Part shown: in pieces, positions 1 through 11,060 of the stretch
How the letters are laid out: every line of letters starts with the position of its first letter
How positions within the stretch are numbered: position 1 is the first letter of the stretch
NCBI RefSeq assembly: GCF_963678635.1
Contig: NC_087067.1
Coordinates: 60,252,594-60,316,593, forward strand
Source: Symsagittifera roscoffensis
Lineage: Eukaryota; Xenacoelomorpha; Acoela; Convolutidae
Direction of reading: 5' to 3'
Length of the DNA stretch: 64,000 bases
Made by a program: the position numbers and the translations under genes
Notes under the pieces: model-generated
Told to the model about the DNA's origin: nothing
Database searches by the model: none
The model's input: the letters and a program-made list of their open reading frames with translations, nothing else

Positions 1-1550
1 ATGATAATATTACCGGTGACCGGAGGGTAGAGTGGCAAGCTGGCAGACGTGTTCCAGACTCAACAGAGGGCATCAGGAAGAACATCCACAACGACTGTAT
101 GGTATCGTTGATACAATTTTAGTATCCTTCGGGTACTATTTCATTAAAACTTAGGTGGTGTGGCGATTGGCCCGATTGCACCCTCCATCGATTGCGAATA
201 TCCGAGTTAAGGGTGTTTTGATGCAAAGGAGGATATAATCATATTGATTAGCGACCACTAATAGATTAGTATCCTTACTATATATTACTTATCTCCTATT
301 TAGACACGAGAAACACCCAATTTTGTCAAAAAAAAATGATTTTCGACCAAACTGTTAACCCCAGAAATTTTGGATGTCCGAGCTTCTCTGAGCAGCAAAA
401 AGCTTCGGCGCAGTGAGCTACTACGTAGTTTGAACCCCCTAACTAAAGAAAAGGCTTAGTATCGAATTTTGTCGATACATTTTGAGGATCAAGTTTTTGA
501 GGTTTTTGAGATAGAGCAATAAGAAAATTTGTGTTAGGAGCGTGCTAGCATAACGTTCTCGGTTGCTAGAAAAATTTTTGAGCAACGCACTGAATAGTTC
601 CTTGGATAGAGCTAAGGACTTAGAGATAAGGACGAAGAAAATGGAGGGTCCAAATTTGACAGTTTTGGCCAAATTTATATTTCCAAACAATTTTTGATCC
701 GGTTTTTGTGTTATTCTAGTGCCGTACAGGGCTACTACGCTCGTTTCAAGTATTTTTAGGCACTTCCAGTAAGAATTGCGGATAGATTATCCAAAAACCT
801 AACGAACGTGTTTTTGGTAATTTCTCAAAGAAAAGCCAACCGATCCGGATAATTTTGGTACCATCAGTCGAAGTTGTCAACCAATTTTCTAAATTGCAAC
901 CGTCATAAGGTTGATAATTTGAGGAGAGACATTTTTTTTAGAATTTGTTAGTTCGGAGGGTCCAAAATTTAGGGAACCATCCGAGCGGCAGAAATTTTTA
1001 TAAAATCACCTTTTTATCCTACTGGGAAGGTTGACCGAGTCAGCCAACCCAGTTTTAAGCCAGCTAGACTGCAATCGGAGGCTTTAGAGCGGTGAAGTTT
1101 TCTGTTTTCGTGATTTTGGCAACCCAAAATTAGCAACCCTCCTTGGCTTAAAATTTTCACGCGACTCTCCGAAACAGTTAAAATAACATCCCAGAGTGAA
1201 TTTAGCTTGTTTTGATTCCTTTAGTGACCAGTTGGATACCCCTTCAGGCGAAACGAAAAAAATAGAACTTTGAGGTTACCCCCCGAAGCAACGCTCCAGA
1301 GTGACTTAAGCCTCTTATTGACCCTCCTTAGTGAAAAATTGGGGGTACAATCCGGGACAATTTAAACATCCTTAGATATCCTTCTAAGGTCTAAATACAA
1401 AGTCGACTACTCACGAGACGTGTATATTAGGAAAATAGTGGCCCAATTGACCCGGTAATTTGTGATCAACTTCTGGATTCTAAATCGGGTTGATCAAAAG
1501 TATCCGAACAAAGTTCTTTTTTATTGAAATTTCGGTTGTGTGGTTGTCTT

Positions 1551-1831
1551 GAGCTACTTAATAGGAAGGCTCGGGCAAACCGGGAATATAAAAGAAGACC
1601 TCGGTGAGTGTATTAGTCAACCCACACTCACTTGAGAACAAAAAGTTGTTCCCTACTCTCGTGCACTTGGAACTGTCCGGGTGTGGGAGAGCTTTTGCTT
1701 AGACCCTAAATATATATTTTCGATCAAGAGGTTGCATTGAGCTACGTAATAGGACAGCTCGGGCAATCGCAGGAAAAATAAAAGAAGACCCGGTGAGTGT
1801 ACTAGACAAGACACACTCACTTGAGAAGACA
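1551..1831 (+). promoter_or_regulatory. Duplicated promoter-like cassette (copy 1)
   Basis: Two related blocks of ~85 bp lie 188 bp apart. Each starts gagctac, continues through an A/T box followed by a run ending agaagacc, and ends in an inverted repeat with arms gtgagtgt/acactcac (1604-1611 with 1624-1631, and 1793-1800 with 1813-1820). The first block has a clean TATA box, tataaaag, at 1587-1594; the second has aataaaag at the equivalent place. An internally duplicated core promoter followed by a transcribable hairpin is a reasonable reading. Initiation here is not demonstrated. Confidence 0.45.
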
Positions 1832-2307
1832 GTGTCCTGGGCTTCATTCTTTTGGAGTGTTCCAATTGAGGGAAATTTTTTTCTTTAAGACTAAGTTTTA
1901 ATTATCTGTTACTGAAACCATCACTGGTCTTTTATAAAATTTTATTTGATTTTAAAGGAAGCAGTGATTTGATGCGTCTGTAGCGGTAAACTGATACTGA
2001 ACAAAAAGATCTCTGTCACCTATGGGGTGCTCTTATCTAGTTATCAATTGTGTTCTGTGTGTTAGTTGTATTATCTTGTAAAATTTTGTGATATCGTTAT
2101 ACCAGGTAACTGAGTGGAGGTGGTGATATCTTAACACTAAGCAGGCCCTTTGTGTAACTTAAGCTGAGTCACTGATATGACCTCTGAGAGAGGATATTTT
2201 GATACTTGAAAAGGTAGAAGAACCCTGCTTAGGCAAGTTTTTTTAAGATATTTGCGGAACTTGTGCATTGTCGTCAATTTGGGTAAGTCTTATGATTAAT
2301 CATAAAA

Positions 2308-3127
2308 ATGCAGCGTAGAGAATCTTTAGGAGTAACAACTAAGATATCCGGGCTGAGCACGGAAACCACGCGAAATTTTAAATCACGGCGTAGCCGATCC
2401 ACGATTAGCAACCTTTCCGACGTTTTTGCTGACGAAGCAACGACTAGAGGTCAAGCTGGTTTTTCAGTGAGCGGAATGAAACTGAGAAGCGAGAAGAGCC
2501 TCAATGGCGATGAAGGGCGAAGTGCTGAGGCCGGACCAGCGACCGAGACACCAGCGGACCCCTTCAAGGAGGTGGAGCAAACGCTGACCCGACCCGACTA
2601 CCACCATCACGCCGACCTGGAAGAGCCAGACGAGGACATTGAACGGGAGGAAAATGAAAGAACGGAGGAGGCCTCGGAGAGTTCCGGGGTCGAAGCGCGA
2701 GAAGAACTGTTGTTCGAGGGGACGTCCAAATCAGAGACTAAGAGCAACAGGTGGAGAAATGAACAATCCTCTCTAGTTTAACAGGGCAAGGACGCGATGA
2801 TGTCGAGCATAAGCCCATGGGAGGCGCAGCCGAATTCGAAAGCCAAGAAAAGCTTAAAGACTTTGCACGATGAACGGATGACGTCGCTCCGGACTGAGAG
2901 ATTGTCTTCCAGTTACCACCATTCGGGACTAGTGATTCAGAGGTGGAATTCACACCGAGTCCGAGACATGAGAAAAATATAAAAGCGTTGTCCAACTCGC
3001 AATATAGTCCGATGTCTGATGGGATAACGGTGGGAGCATCCTCGACGTTCGATAGGCTAATGACGTCGGTGGGCACACGGAAAGGCGGTGCGTCATTAAG
3101 CACCAGGCTACAACCTCAGTTGACCTC
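2308..3127 (+). pseudogene. Gag-like ORF of the duplicated module, copy 1 (broken)
   Basis: ATG at 2308 opens a 157-residue frame stopped at 2779. The same frame stays open again to 2982, and a second frame (2943 onward) carries the continuation, so stop and frameshift lesions are present. The product is rich in Ser/Arg near its N-terminus and has a strongly acidic Glu/Asp segment at about residues 100-140. I recognise no catalytic domain. Position after a promoter-like region, the polar composition and the coiled-coil continuation seen in copy 2 suggest a retroelement gag. The reading frame is truncated at 3128 by the Pao junction. It could equally be an unrelated element-borne ORF. Confidence 0.45.
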
Positions 3128-3463
3128 AATCCAAGGCACAGGCACAATGTATCTTTCGCCATTGTGAACGGTTTCAGAATTTAGGATGGATAAAGCATAT
3201 TTATCCGCGGCGGAACGGGCATCGAATTGTTTGAAAACACCATAAGATTCCAACTCGTACCAGGATTTTATCTGGTCGGTCAGAGAAGAATCTTCAACAA
3301 CACACTTGAAACACGAAGAAGTAGAATTAACGGACGGCGGCAACGGCCACTTATGACCCAAGCTATCGATAGGCGAACGGAACACGGTGATTTTTATCAT
3401 CTCCCAAGATGAACTCAACGGGTCTAACGGCATGGTTTTCATGAGAGTCTCTACAAAGAACAA
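3125..3463 (-). pseudogene. BEL/Pao-type pol fragment (protease-RT linker region)
   Basis: A 115-residue minus-strand frame ends with a stretch resembling the segment that joins protease to reverse transcriptase in BEL/Pao polyproteins: a WYELES-type motif (families usually show FWE-E), about 25 polar residues, then NGERYIVPVPW (families show DGRYVVRLP). Only this short region survives; no RT catalytic motif is present. The upstream boundary on the minus strand coincides with a repeated block whose end looks like a 3' splice site (pyrimidine run plus TAG), so the ORF may begin at an exon-like edge. Recognition rests on spacing and motif similarity alone. Confidence 0.5.
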
Positions 3464-4226
3464 AGACCAAAACAGAAATAATATTTTTCAAACCTCAGGA
3501 GAAAAAAATATTGTTTTAAAGTCGCAAATTTAAACCCACTGAATGGATTGCTACTTTTTTGAGGAAACCTTTAATATTATAGTATAAGTGAAGCCAAAAC
3601 TGGGGATTGACTGATAAATTGACTGATGCATTACCAAAGCGAATTAATTTTGAGACCATTCAAGCTGTGATTTCACTCCTTTTTGAGAATTAGTTTATGA
3701 GGGTTTGTTATGTGTAGGTAAATCAAAACAAAAGCTAATTTTTATTTTATTATTGGATAATATTCCCAGGAGAGCGTAACACAGATTGGTGTTTTTTATG
3801 TTCAGATCAATTCACTAATAGAAGTTCGCAGTCAAAATTTTTAGACATGATAGCTGAAACTCTCTTTTAAAAAATAAGCCGGATTATAAAAAGTCGAAAA
3901 AAACTGTCAAAATTGCTTTCAAATTGCCGCTAGAAAATTTAATTAGATGATGTCAGAGAGGTGCTCATAAGGCCAAAACTGTGATTTTCTGTGATGAAAT
4001 CTGCAAGAGCTGTTTGAAACTATGGACCTAATGAAAATTTTCTTTAATGAGCAAGGAGCTGAGGTTCTTCTGAAAAACGAACACAAAAAAATGCTTAGGT
4101 ACCGAAAAAAAATTAACTCGGTTTTTGGTTTTCACTACATAAAATGGCCAACTTTTCAGTCAGTTTCTCTGCAAAAGTTTCTCCAAATTTTGTTCATACT
4201 TTCATAAGTTTTAGTTTTAATTCATA
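3438..4226 (-). repeat. ~0.8-kb repeat, inverted copy of 22815-23613
   Basis: The reverse complement of this block matches 22815-23613 along its whole length with moderate divergence. Shared landmarks include the AATTAAAACTAAAACTTATG start, the AACCAAAAACCGAGTT stretch and the end at TGCAG/TGTAG followed by agactctcatgaaaac. It contains no convincing ORF. The conserved pyrimidine-AG end suggests an intron-derived or retroelement UTR sequence. The two copies lie 18.6 kb apart in opposite orientation. Confidence 0.75.
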
Positions 4227-5657
4227 CTTTTAAGTTCATTGGGTCATTCCCCCGGATTGGCACAGCGGAACCTTCCGTCGCATCACGAAAACAACATTAG
4301 AGGCCTTAGTCGTTACGTATTGATGTGAAGGAGGCTAGAATTTTCTAGAAGAAAATTTTAAGAAAAATTCGAATTGCGACGGTACATTTCTTAGAAATGC
4401 GAAAACGGCCATGTTTAGCCGGAAAATAGAAGAAAAACACAACAACAACCAAAATAGCGAGAGACCGACGGTCCAGAAAATTGTTAGAATTAAAATTGAA
4501 GCCTCTTATTGTGACGGTCGCGCACGATAAGACAACTAACTGAAGTCGATAGAAGGGGAGGCTTCAGTGGGTCAGACGGAAGGAACAGTACCCTCCCGTG
4601 CCACGAAGTTAGATTAAAAACGACCTTATTACTGGAAGAAGGCGGAATCGGAGGCTCGGCCCTCAAAGACTGTCATATGGTGAAAGACTATAGTGAACTA
4701 ACTTTTTGGCTACTCTGATGTCCTAAACATTTGAAATGACACCGGTATTAGTTGTTAATTTAGAGTATGAGTAGCTAGAAAGAGGAAAAAGTCAATCCAT
4801 CTCCAATGGATTTAAAATAGAATTGTCACTGAAAAAATAGTAAAATCGGAAATTTGAGCCGTGTTTCTAATAGCAATCATGTAGTCTGGGGATCCGAGAC
4901 CCAGCTATGTGGTTGTCTTCGCATGTAACGAAAGCTTATCAAAAGTCGTTTGACTGATGGCCTGAAATTGGCAACTTTTAACTTAGCCCGAAACAGGCCA
5001 GAAAATCAAATGGCTAGGTCAAGACGGCAAAAAACGAGTAGAATTGAGGTAACGGACGCCGGCCAGTCGTCTATAGGTACTTTTTCTACGCTCCGTCACT
5101 GTGTAGTATTCGGGCGAATATTACATAGACTTTTTTATGGCGCTCCTGGGTGGATCTGTCAAAAGCATAAGACCAGCAAACGTTTCAGCGACGAACCCTC
5201 CGCTACGGGCGTAAGCCCGAGTTAGAGGCCTTAAGGCTTTTTATTGTACTAGGCGGAAGGTACCGACCCTCCGCCTGGTACTATTTAGCTTTTTAACTTA
5301 GTTAGGTCCAAAAATTGAGGGTTAGGGCCGGAGGGTTAGGTGGGAAGCCATCAACCCGCTTATGCCAAGGTCCTGGGATCAAAAACAATTAAAGAGAAAG
5401 CGCAAACCGAACAAAAATAGTATATAACCAAGAAAAAGCCAGAAACAAATTCACGTGAAACATAAAAAAATCAATAAAAAGTAGAAAATCCAAAAAAGAC
5501 CAAAATTACTAGAAAATGTGAAGTGACAGTTTAAATATTGTTTCCTATTTGTTGTTGTTTCAGATTGATTTATATCATTTTTGATCGAGACATCGAGTGA
5601 TTCTTTAGTTGGATGGGTACCCTCCTTTGAGTGTAGTTTTAGTGTTTAAGCGCGGTA
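4227..5657. repeat. Non-coding spacer with a degraded member of repeat family R and clustered hairpins
   Basis: No gene is visible. 4790-4935 holds an imperfect atccatct...atggat hairpin and then tctggggatc...gagacccag, the same pair in the same order as at 18925-19045. The block around 5110-5155 (gggcgaatattacatag, then tggcgctcctgggtg) recurs at 47715-47750. Between 5206 and 5276 lie a cgggc/gcccg stem with a gtaa loop, the palindrome gccttaaggc and an aggcgg/ccgcct stem. This is probably a decayed non-autonomous element. Confidence 0.55.
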
Positions 5658-5681
5658 ATGATAATATTACCGGTGACCGGA
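5651..5681. other. Palindrome cluster at the start of module copy 2
   Basis: The left edge of copy 2 is built from overlapping inverted repeats: cggtaat/attaccg around a short loop, then ccggt-g-accgg. The nonamer taatattac lies within it. The equivalent part of copy 1 is cut by the window edge at base 1, so only the right half is seen there. It may be a terminal structure of the element; the function is unknown. Confidence 0.4.
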
Positions 5682-8600
5682 GGGTAGAGTGGCAAGCTGG
5701 CAGACGTGTTCCAGACTCAACAGAGGGCATCAGGAAGAAAATCCACAACGACTGTATGGTATCGTTGATACAATTTTAGTATCCTTCGGGTACTATTTCA
5801 TTAAAACTTAGGTGGTGTGGCGATTGGCCCGATTGCACCCTCCATCGATTGCGAATATCCGAGTTAAGGGTGTTTTGATGCAAAGGAGGATATAATGATA
5901 TTGATTAGCGACCACTAAGAGATTAGTATCCTTACTATATATTACTTATCTCCTATTTAGACCCGAGAAACACCCAATTTTGCCAAAAAAAAACTGATTT
6001 TCGACCAAACTGTTAACCCCAGAAATTTTGGATATCCGAGCTTCTCTGAGCAGCAAAAAGCTTCGGCGCAGTGAGCTACTATGTAGTTTGATCCCCTTAA
6101 CTAAAGAAAAGGCTTAGTGTCGAATTTTGTCGATACATTTTGAGGATCAAGTTTTTGAGGTTTTTGAGATAGAGCAATAAGAAAATTTGTGTTAGGAGCG
6201 TGCTAGCATAACGTTCTCGGTTGCTAGAAAATTTTTTGAGCAACCCACTGAATAGTTCCGTGGATAGAGCTAAGGACTTAGAGATAAGGACGAAGAAAAT
6301 GGAGGGTCCAAATTTGACAGTTTTGGCCAAATTTATATTTCCAAACAAATTTTGATCCGGTTTTTGTGTTATTCTAGTGCCGTAAAGGGCTACTACGCTC
6401 GTTTCAAGTATTTTTAGGCACTTCCAGTAAGAATTGCGGATAGATTATCCAATAACCTATATAGGTGGTGAAAAAAGGCCACTTAACGAACGTGTTTTTG
6501 GTAATTTCTCAAAGAAAAGCCAACCGATCCGGATAATTTTGGTACCATCAGTCGAAGTTGTCAACCAATTTTCTAAATTGCAACCGTCATAAGGTTGATT
6601 ATTTGAGGAGAGACATTTTTTTTAGAATTTGTTAGTTCGGAGGGTCCAAAATTTAGGGAACCATCCGAGCGGCAGAAATTTTTATAAAATCACCTTTTTA
6701 TCCTATTGGGAAGGTTGACTGAGTCAGCCAACCCAGTTTTAAGCCAGCTAGACTGCAATCGGAGGCTTTAGAGCGGTGAAGTTTTCTGTTTTCGTGATTT
6801 TGGCAACCCGTAAATTAGCAACCTCCTTGGCTTAAAATTTTCACGCGACTCTCCGAAACAGTTAAAATAACATCCCAGAGTGAATTTAGCTTGTTTTGAT
6901 TCCTTTAGTGACCAGTTGGATACCCCTTCAGGCGAAACGAAAAAAATAGAACTTTGAGGTTACCCCCGAAGCAACGCTCCAGAGTGACTTAAGCCTCTTA
7001 TTGACCCTCCTTAGTGAAAAAGTGGGGGTACCATCCGGGACAATTTAAACATCCTTAGATATCCTTCTAAGGTCTAAATACAAAGTCGACTACTCACGAG
7101 ACGTGTATATTAGGAAAATAGTGGCCCAATTGACCCGGTAATTTGTGATCAACTTCTGGATTCTAAATCGGGTTGATCATAAGTATCCGAACAAAGTTCT
7201 TTTTTATTGAAATTTCGGTTGTGTGGTTGTCTTGAGCTACTTAATAGGAAGGCTCAGGCAAACCGGGAATATAAAAGAAGACCTCGGTGAGTGTATTAGT
7301 CAAGCCACACTCACTTGAGAACAAAAAGTTGTTCCGTACTCTCGTGCACTTGGAACTGTCCGGGTGTGGGAGAGCTTTTGCTTAGACCCTAAATATATAT
7401 TTTCGATCAAGAGGTTGCATTGAGCTACGTAATAGGACAGCTCGGGCAATCGCAGGAAAAATAAAAGAAGACCCGGTGAGTGTACTAGACAAGACACACT
7501 CACTTGAGAAGACAGTGTCCTGGGCTTCATTCTTTTGGAGTGTTCCAATTGAGGGAAATTTTTTTCTTTAAGTCTTAAGACTAAGTTTTAATTATCTGTT
7601 ACTGAAACCATCACTGGTCTTTTATAAAATTTTATTTGATATTAAAGGAAGCAGTGATTTGATGCGTCTGTAGCGGTAAACTGATACTGAACAAAAAGAT
7701 CTCTGTCACCTATGGGGTGCTCTTATCTAGTTATCAATTGTGTTCTGTGTGTTAGTTGTATTATCTTGTAAAATTTTGTGATATCGTTATACCAGGTAAC
7801 TGAGTGGAGGTGGTGATATCTTAACATTAAGCAGGCCCTTTGTGTAACTTAAGCTGAGTCACTGATATGACCTCTGAGAGAGGATATTTTGATACTTGAA
7901 AAGGTAGAAGAACCCTGCTTAGGCAAGTTTTTTTAAGATATTTGCGGCACTTGTGCATTGTCGTCAATTTGGGTAAGTCTTATGATTAATCATAAAACAT
8001 GCAGCGTAGAGAATCTTTAGGAGTAACAACTAAGATATCCGGGCTGAGCACGGGAACCACGCGAAATTTTAAATCACGGCGTAGCCGATCCTCGATTAGC
8101 AGCCTTTCCGACGTTTTTGCTGACGAAGCAACGACTAGAGGTCAAGCTGGTTTTTCAGTGAGCGGAATGAAACTGAGAAGCGAGAAGAGCCTCAATGGCG
8201 ATGAAGGGCGAAGTGCTGAGGCCGGACCAGCGACCGAGACACCAACGGACCCCTTCAAGGAGGTGGAGCAAACGCTGACCCGACCCGACTACCACCATCA
8301 CGCCGACCTGGAAGAGCCAGACGAGGACATTGAACGGGAGGAAAATGAAAGAACGGAGGAGGCCTCGGAGAGTTCCGGGGTCGAAGCGCGAAAAGAACTG
8401 TTGTTCGAGGGGACGTCCAAATCAGAGACTAAGAGCAACAGGTGGAGAAATGAACAATCCTCTCTAGTTTAACAGGGCAAGGACGCGATGATGTCGAGCA
8501 TAAGCCCATGGGAGGCGCAGCCGAATTCGAAAGCCAAGAAAAGCTTAAAGACTTTGCACGATGAACGGATGACGTCGCTCCGGACTGAGAGATTATCTTA

Positions 8601-8818
8601 CAGTTACCACCATTCGGGACTAGTGATTCAGAGGTGGAATTCACACCGAGTCCGAGACATGAGAAAAATATAAAAGCGTTGTCCAACTCGCAATATAGTC
8701 CGATGTCTGATGGGATAACGGTGGGAGCATCCTCGACGTTCGATAGGCTAATGATGTCCGTGGGCACACGGAAAGGCGGTGCGTCATTAAGCACCAGGCT
8801 ACAACCTCAGTTGACCTC
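5658..8818 (+). repeat. Copy 2 of the 3.1-kb direct-repeat module
   Basis: This is the direct repeat of 1-3128, with an offset of 5657 bp rising to 5683 after a ~26-bp insertion near 6459 and to 5691 after a small duplication near 7570. The promoter-like cassettes are conserved at 7234-7514, including the TATA box tataaaag at 7270-7277 and the gtgagtgt/acactcac hairpin. Unlike copy 1, the element sequence continues past the shared end into more of the gag-like ORF, up to about 9095. Copy 2 is therefore the less truncated one. Confidence 0.85.
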
Positions 8819-9095
8819 ATCGTCTCTGGGTCTCACCCCAGTGCAGGGGACGGCTGGCGACGTAAGCGACATTTTTGCCGGTGTAATGACAGGCCTCGAA
8901 GAGCAGCGACGGGACATGACCAAGAGAAAAAATTGAGTCGAAGAGAGGGCGCAGCAAGGTCAAGAGAACTTGCGAGATATGCTAACGGATGTGAACTCAC
9001 AAGCGAGAACCGATCAGGCCCAATTGATTCGGAACACCGATCAATGCCTAGCGGAGAGCTTGGCTCCAGCAGCCATGGAGTTTGCATGGCGGACG
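7999..9095 (+). pseudogene. Gag-like ORF of the duplicated module, copy 2 (broken)
   Basis: This corresponds to 2308-3127 and has the same internal stop (8470) and frame change (continuation from 8634). Beyond the end of copy 1 it adds an Asp/Glu/Arg-rich, coiled-coil-like stretch: DIFAGVMTGLEEQRRDMTK, a stop at 8935, then an in-frame continuation with LRDMLTD, a run of Gln/Thr/Asp residues and LAPAA, ending near 9090. That region looks like the helical N-terminal part of a retroelement gag. No zinc knuckle, protease or RT follows; the sequence turns into AT-rich spacer with a short repeat (atgtattaagat, twice) at 9098-9160. Family not identified. Confidence 0.5.
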
Positions 9096-11060
9096 TCATG
9101 TATTAAGATACATTATAGATGTCCGGTCCGCTATGCTATGTATTAAGATTGCGTATAGAATCCACAACATATCAATATAGGGAACACCGATGGTAAGGTT
9201 TCATGGTTTTTGTGATGGTAAGATAATGGTAAAAATCTCGGCGCGCGTTACCTAATTGTAAAATATCACTGGTTAATTACTTGTATATTGTAGCATAAAA
9301 TGCTTAAATAATATTTTTGGTACATGGTAAGTCAATGGTAAGTGTTCGTGGGCAAAAACTTGTAGTTTTTAAGAAAAATTTTTCAAAAAATCTTCAAAAC
9401 ACGATAAGAATTGTTATAATTCGACCTATTAACTAAATAATTAGATAGTCTTAATTTTTGGAACAAGGCTGAAAACTACTGAAAAATCAAACGAAGCCGC
9501 AAAGCCGAAATTTTTGAAAAAAGTCTAAGATTTTCAAGTTTTTTTGAAAAAAATTGCAAAAATACGGGTTTTTTCAAAAACTTCTTTCGAAACATTAAAA
9601 TATGATATAATTTACCCTAATATGCGCTCAAAAGGAGCTTATATAAGGTTCTGAATATCAAAGCGAAACCTCATAATGGCTTCAAACTTTCTGAAACTTC
9701 GAAAAAATTAAATGTTTTTGTATTTTAAACGGCATCATATTGAGATAATAATACAAAAACTTGAATAAAATTTTAGATTTTTGCCAAAACTTTCAAAAAA
9801 AATTGAAACACGATAAGTTTTAGCATTAATTGAGCTAAAAAGTGGTTTATATAATGCTCTTAACGTTAGCAAGAAAGCTCATAACAGCTGAATTAAACTT
9901 GAAACATCCAATTTCTCGGGAAAATAGTGAAAATAATCGTATTTTTTGAGAAATTATAGTAAAAATTAATCAAGTCTATCCAAAATTCTCCAAATTCAAT
10001 TTTTTTTTGGTAATTAACTAATTTTTCATCCAATTCAGGGAGAATTGAAATGGGACTCTCAAGTCAAATGATCATTAAGAGCAATATTCTACGAAATTTC
10101 TAGATCAAACTCCATGATTTAACGCCTCCTCAGTTTTTTCTCAATGATTAACCAAATTTTGTACAAAATTTACTTTTTTTGAGATATTTTTCACCTTAAT
10201 AATTTCAGATCAGCGATGAAAAATGAGCAGTTGATTGGCGGAGTTGACCAAAAATGGGATAAATTTTTCTTAAAAGTTTCTTCGATATTGGTTCAAATTC
10301 AAAAAAAACTTCAAACCTGATGATTCTCTCTCTGTTATTTCTGCAACATAATTTTCATGATTTTTCGTAGAAACCTTTTATCTTTGAGTTTGATTCTTGC
10401 TTTCTGCCTAATGCATGTTTTCGCTATTGATCACACTTTGAAAGAAAATTTAGTCAGAACTGGAGAATTTGTGAGGAAAATAGTATCAATTCAAGGAACA
10501 AATTGCTGGCAGAGATGAAATTACAATTGATACCGTCTGATTATTTTGATAACATTTTTAAATGACTTCCTCAAGGTTCCCTTGTTCAGTTGCTACAGTA
10601 AACTTTCAGGCAAAAAACTTTTGGGATCAATAACTATCACTTTTCTTGCAAAATAGTTATTAACAAACGCTTTTTATTCTCAATTTAAAACGGAAGTTTT
10701 CTCAAAAGTTTTCAAATGAATAAAAATTGTGCCTGGTTAAAATATTCAAAAACATAAGTAAAAATGAAAGTAAACTGTGTGTTTTTACGATTTAAGAACA
10801 AATTAAGAGCAGATCTATTAGTTATAATCTGAAAATCTCCGGAAAGGGAACCTACTGGAACCTGATTTAAACTTCATTTTATTATTTATAAATTAGATAT
10901 TTAACCACTGTAAAATATTCAATATTAACCAATCACAATCCATCTAACTAACAACCCACTTATTTGTAAATGCTGAAATTACTTGTAATTTCACCACCAG
11001 AGAGATTTGAATTTAACTTAGAAATTAGTTGCCTCTCCGATTACTTCAGCAGCCGCAACA
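9096..11060. repeat. AT-rich spacer with strongly decayed tandem-like repeats
   Basis: No gene is visible. 9098-9160 has two copies of atgtattaagat. Between about 9390 and 9930, blocks containing an acacgataag-like start, a gctcaaaaggagcttatata-type middle and a (a)gcgaaacctcataa/agaaagctcataac end recur about every 200-250 bp with heavy divergence. Runs of aaaatttttcaaaaa separate them. The rest has no recognisable structure. Confidence 0.4.

Larger units (their letters stand above)
1..3128 (+). repeat. Copy 1 of a 3.1-kb direct-repeat module (LTR/promoter-like part plus gag-like ORF)
   Basis: Bases 1-3128 recur almost unchanged at 5658-8818 in the same orientation. The copies differ by scattered point changes and by one insertion of about 26 bp in copy 2 near 6459-6484. 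The first ~1.9 kb is non-coding and holds two promoter-like cassettes; the gag-like ORF follows from 2308. The similarity stops abruptly at 3128, where copy 1 runs into an unrelated inverted Pao pol fragment. The arrangement fits the 5' end (LTR or UTR plus gag) of an LTR element present twice, by tandem duplication or recombination. No LTR boundary, primer-binding site or matching 3' LTR is visible, so the LTR reading is inference. Confidence 0.85.

Noticed and set aside
439-690. 83-residue minus-strand ORF conserved in both module copies (also 6097-6348)
   Set aside because: Its conservation is explained by the near-identity of the whole duplicated module. Composition is Leu/Phe/Ser-rich with no domain, and it lies in the non-coding promoter-like part.
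5206-5282. Hairpin followed by a T run as a rho-independent terminator
   Set aside because: The context is eukaryotic retroelement DNA; bacterial terminators are not expected and there is no gene before it.
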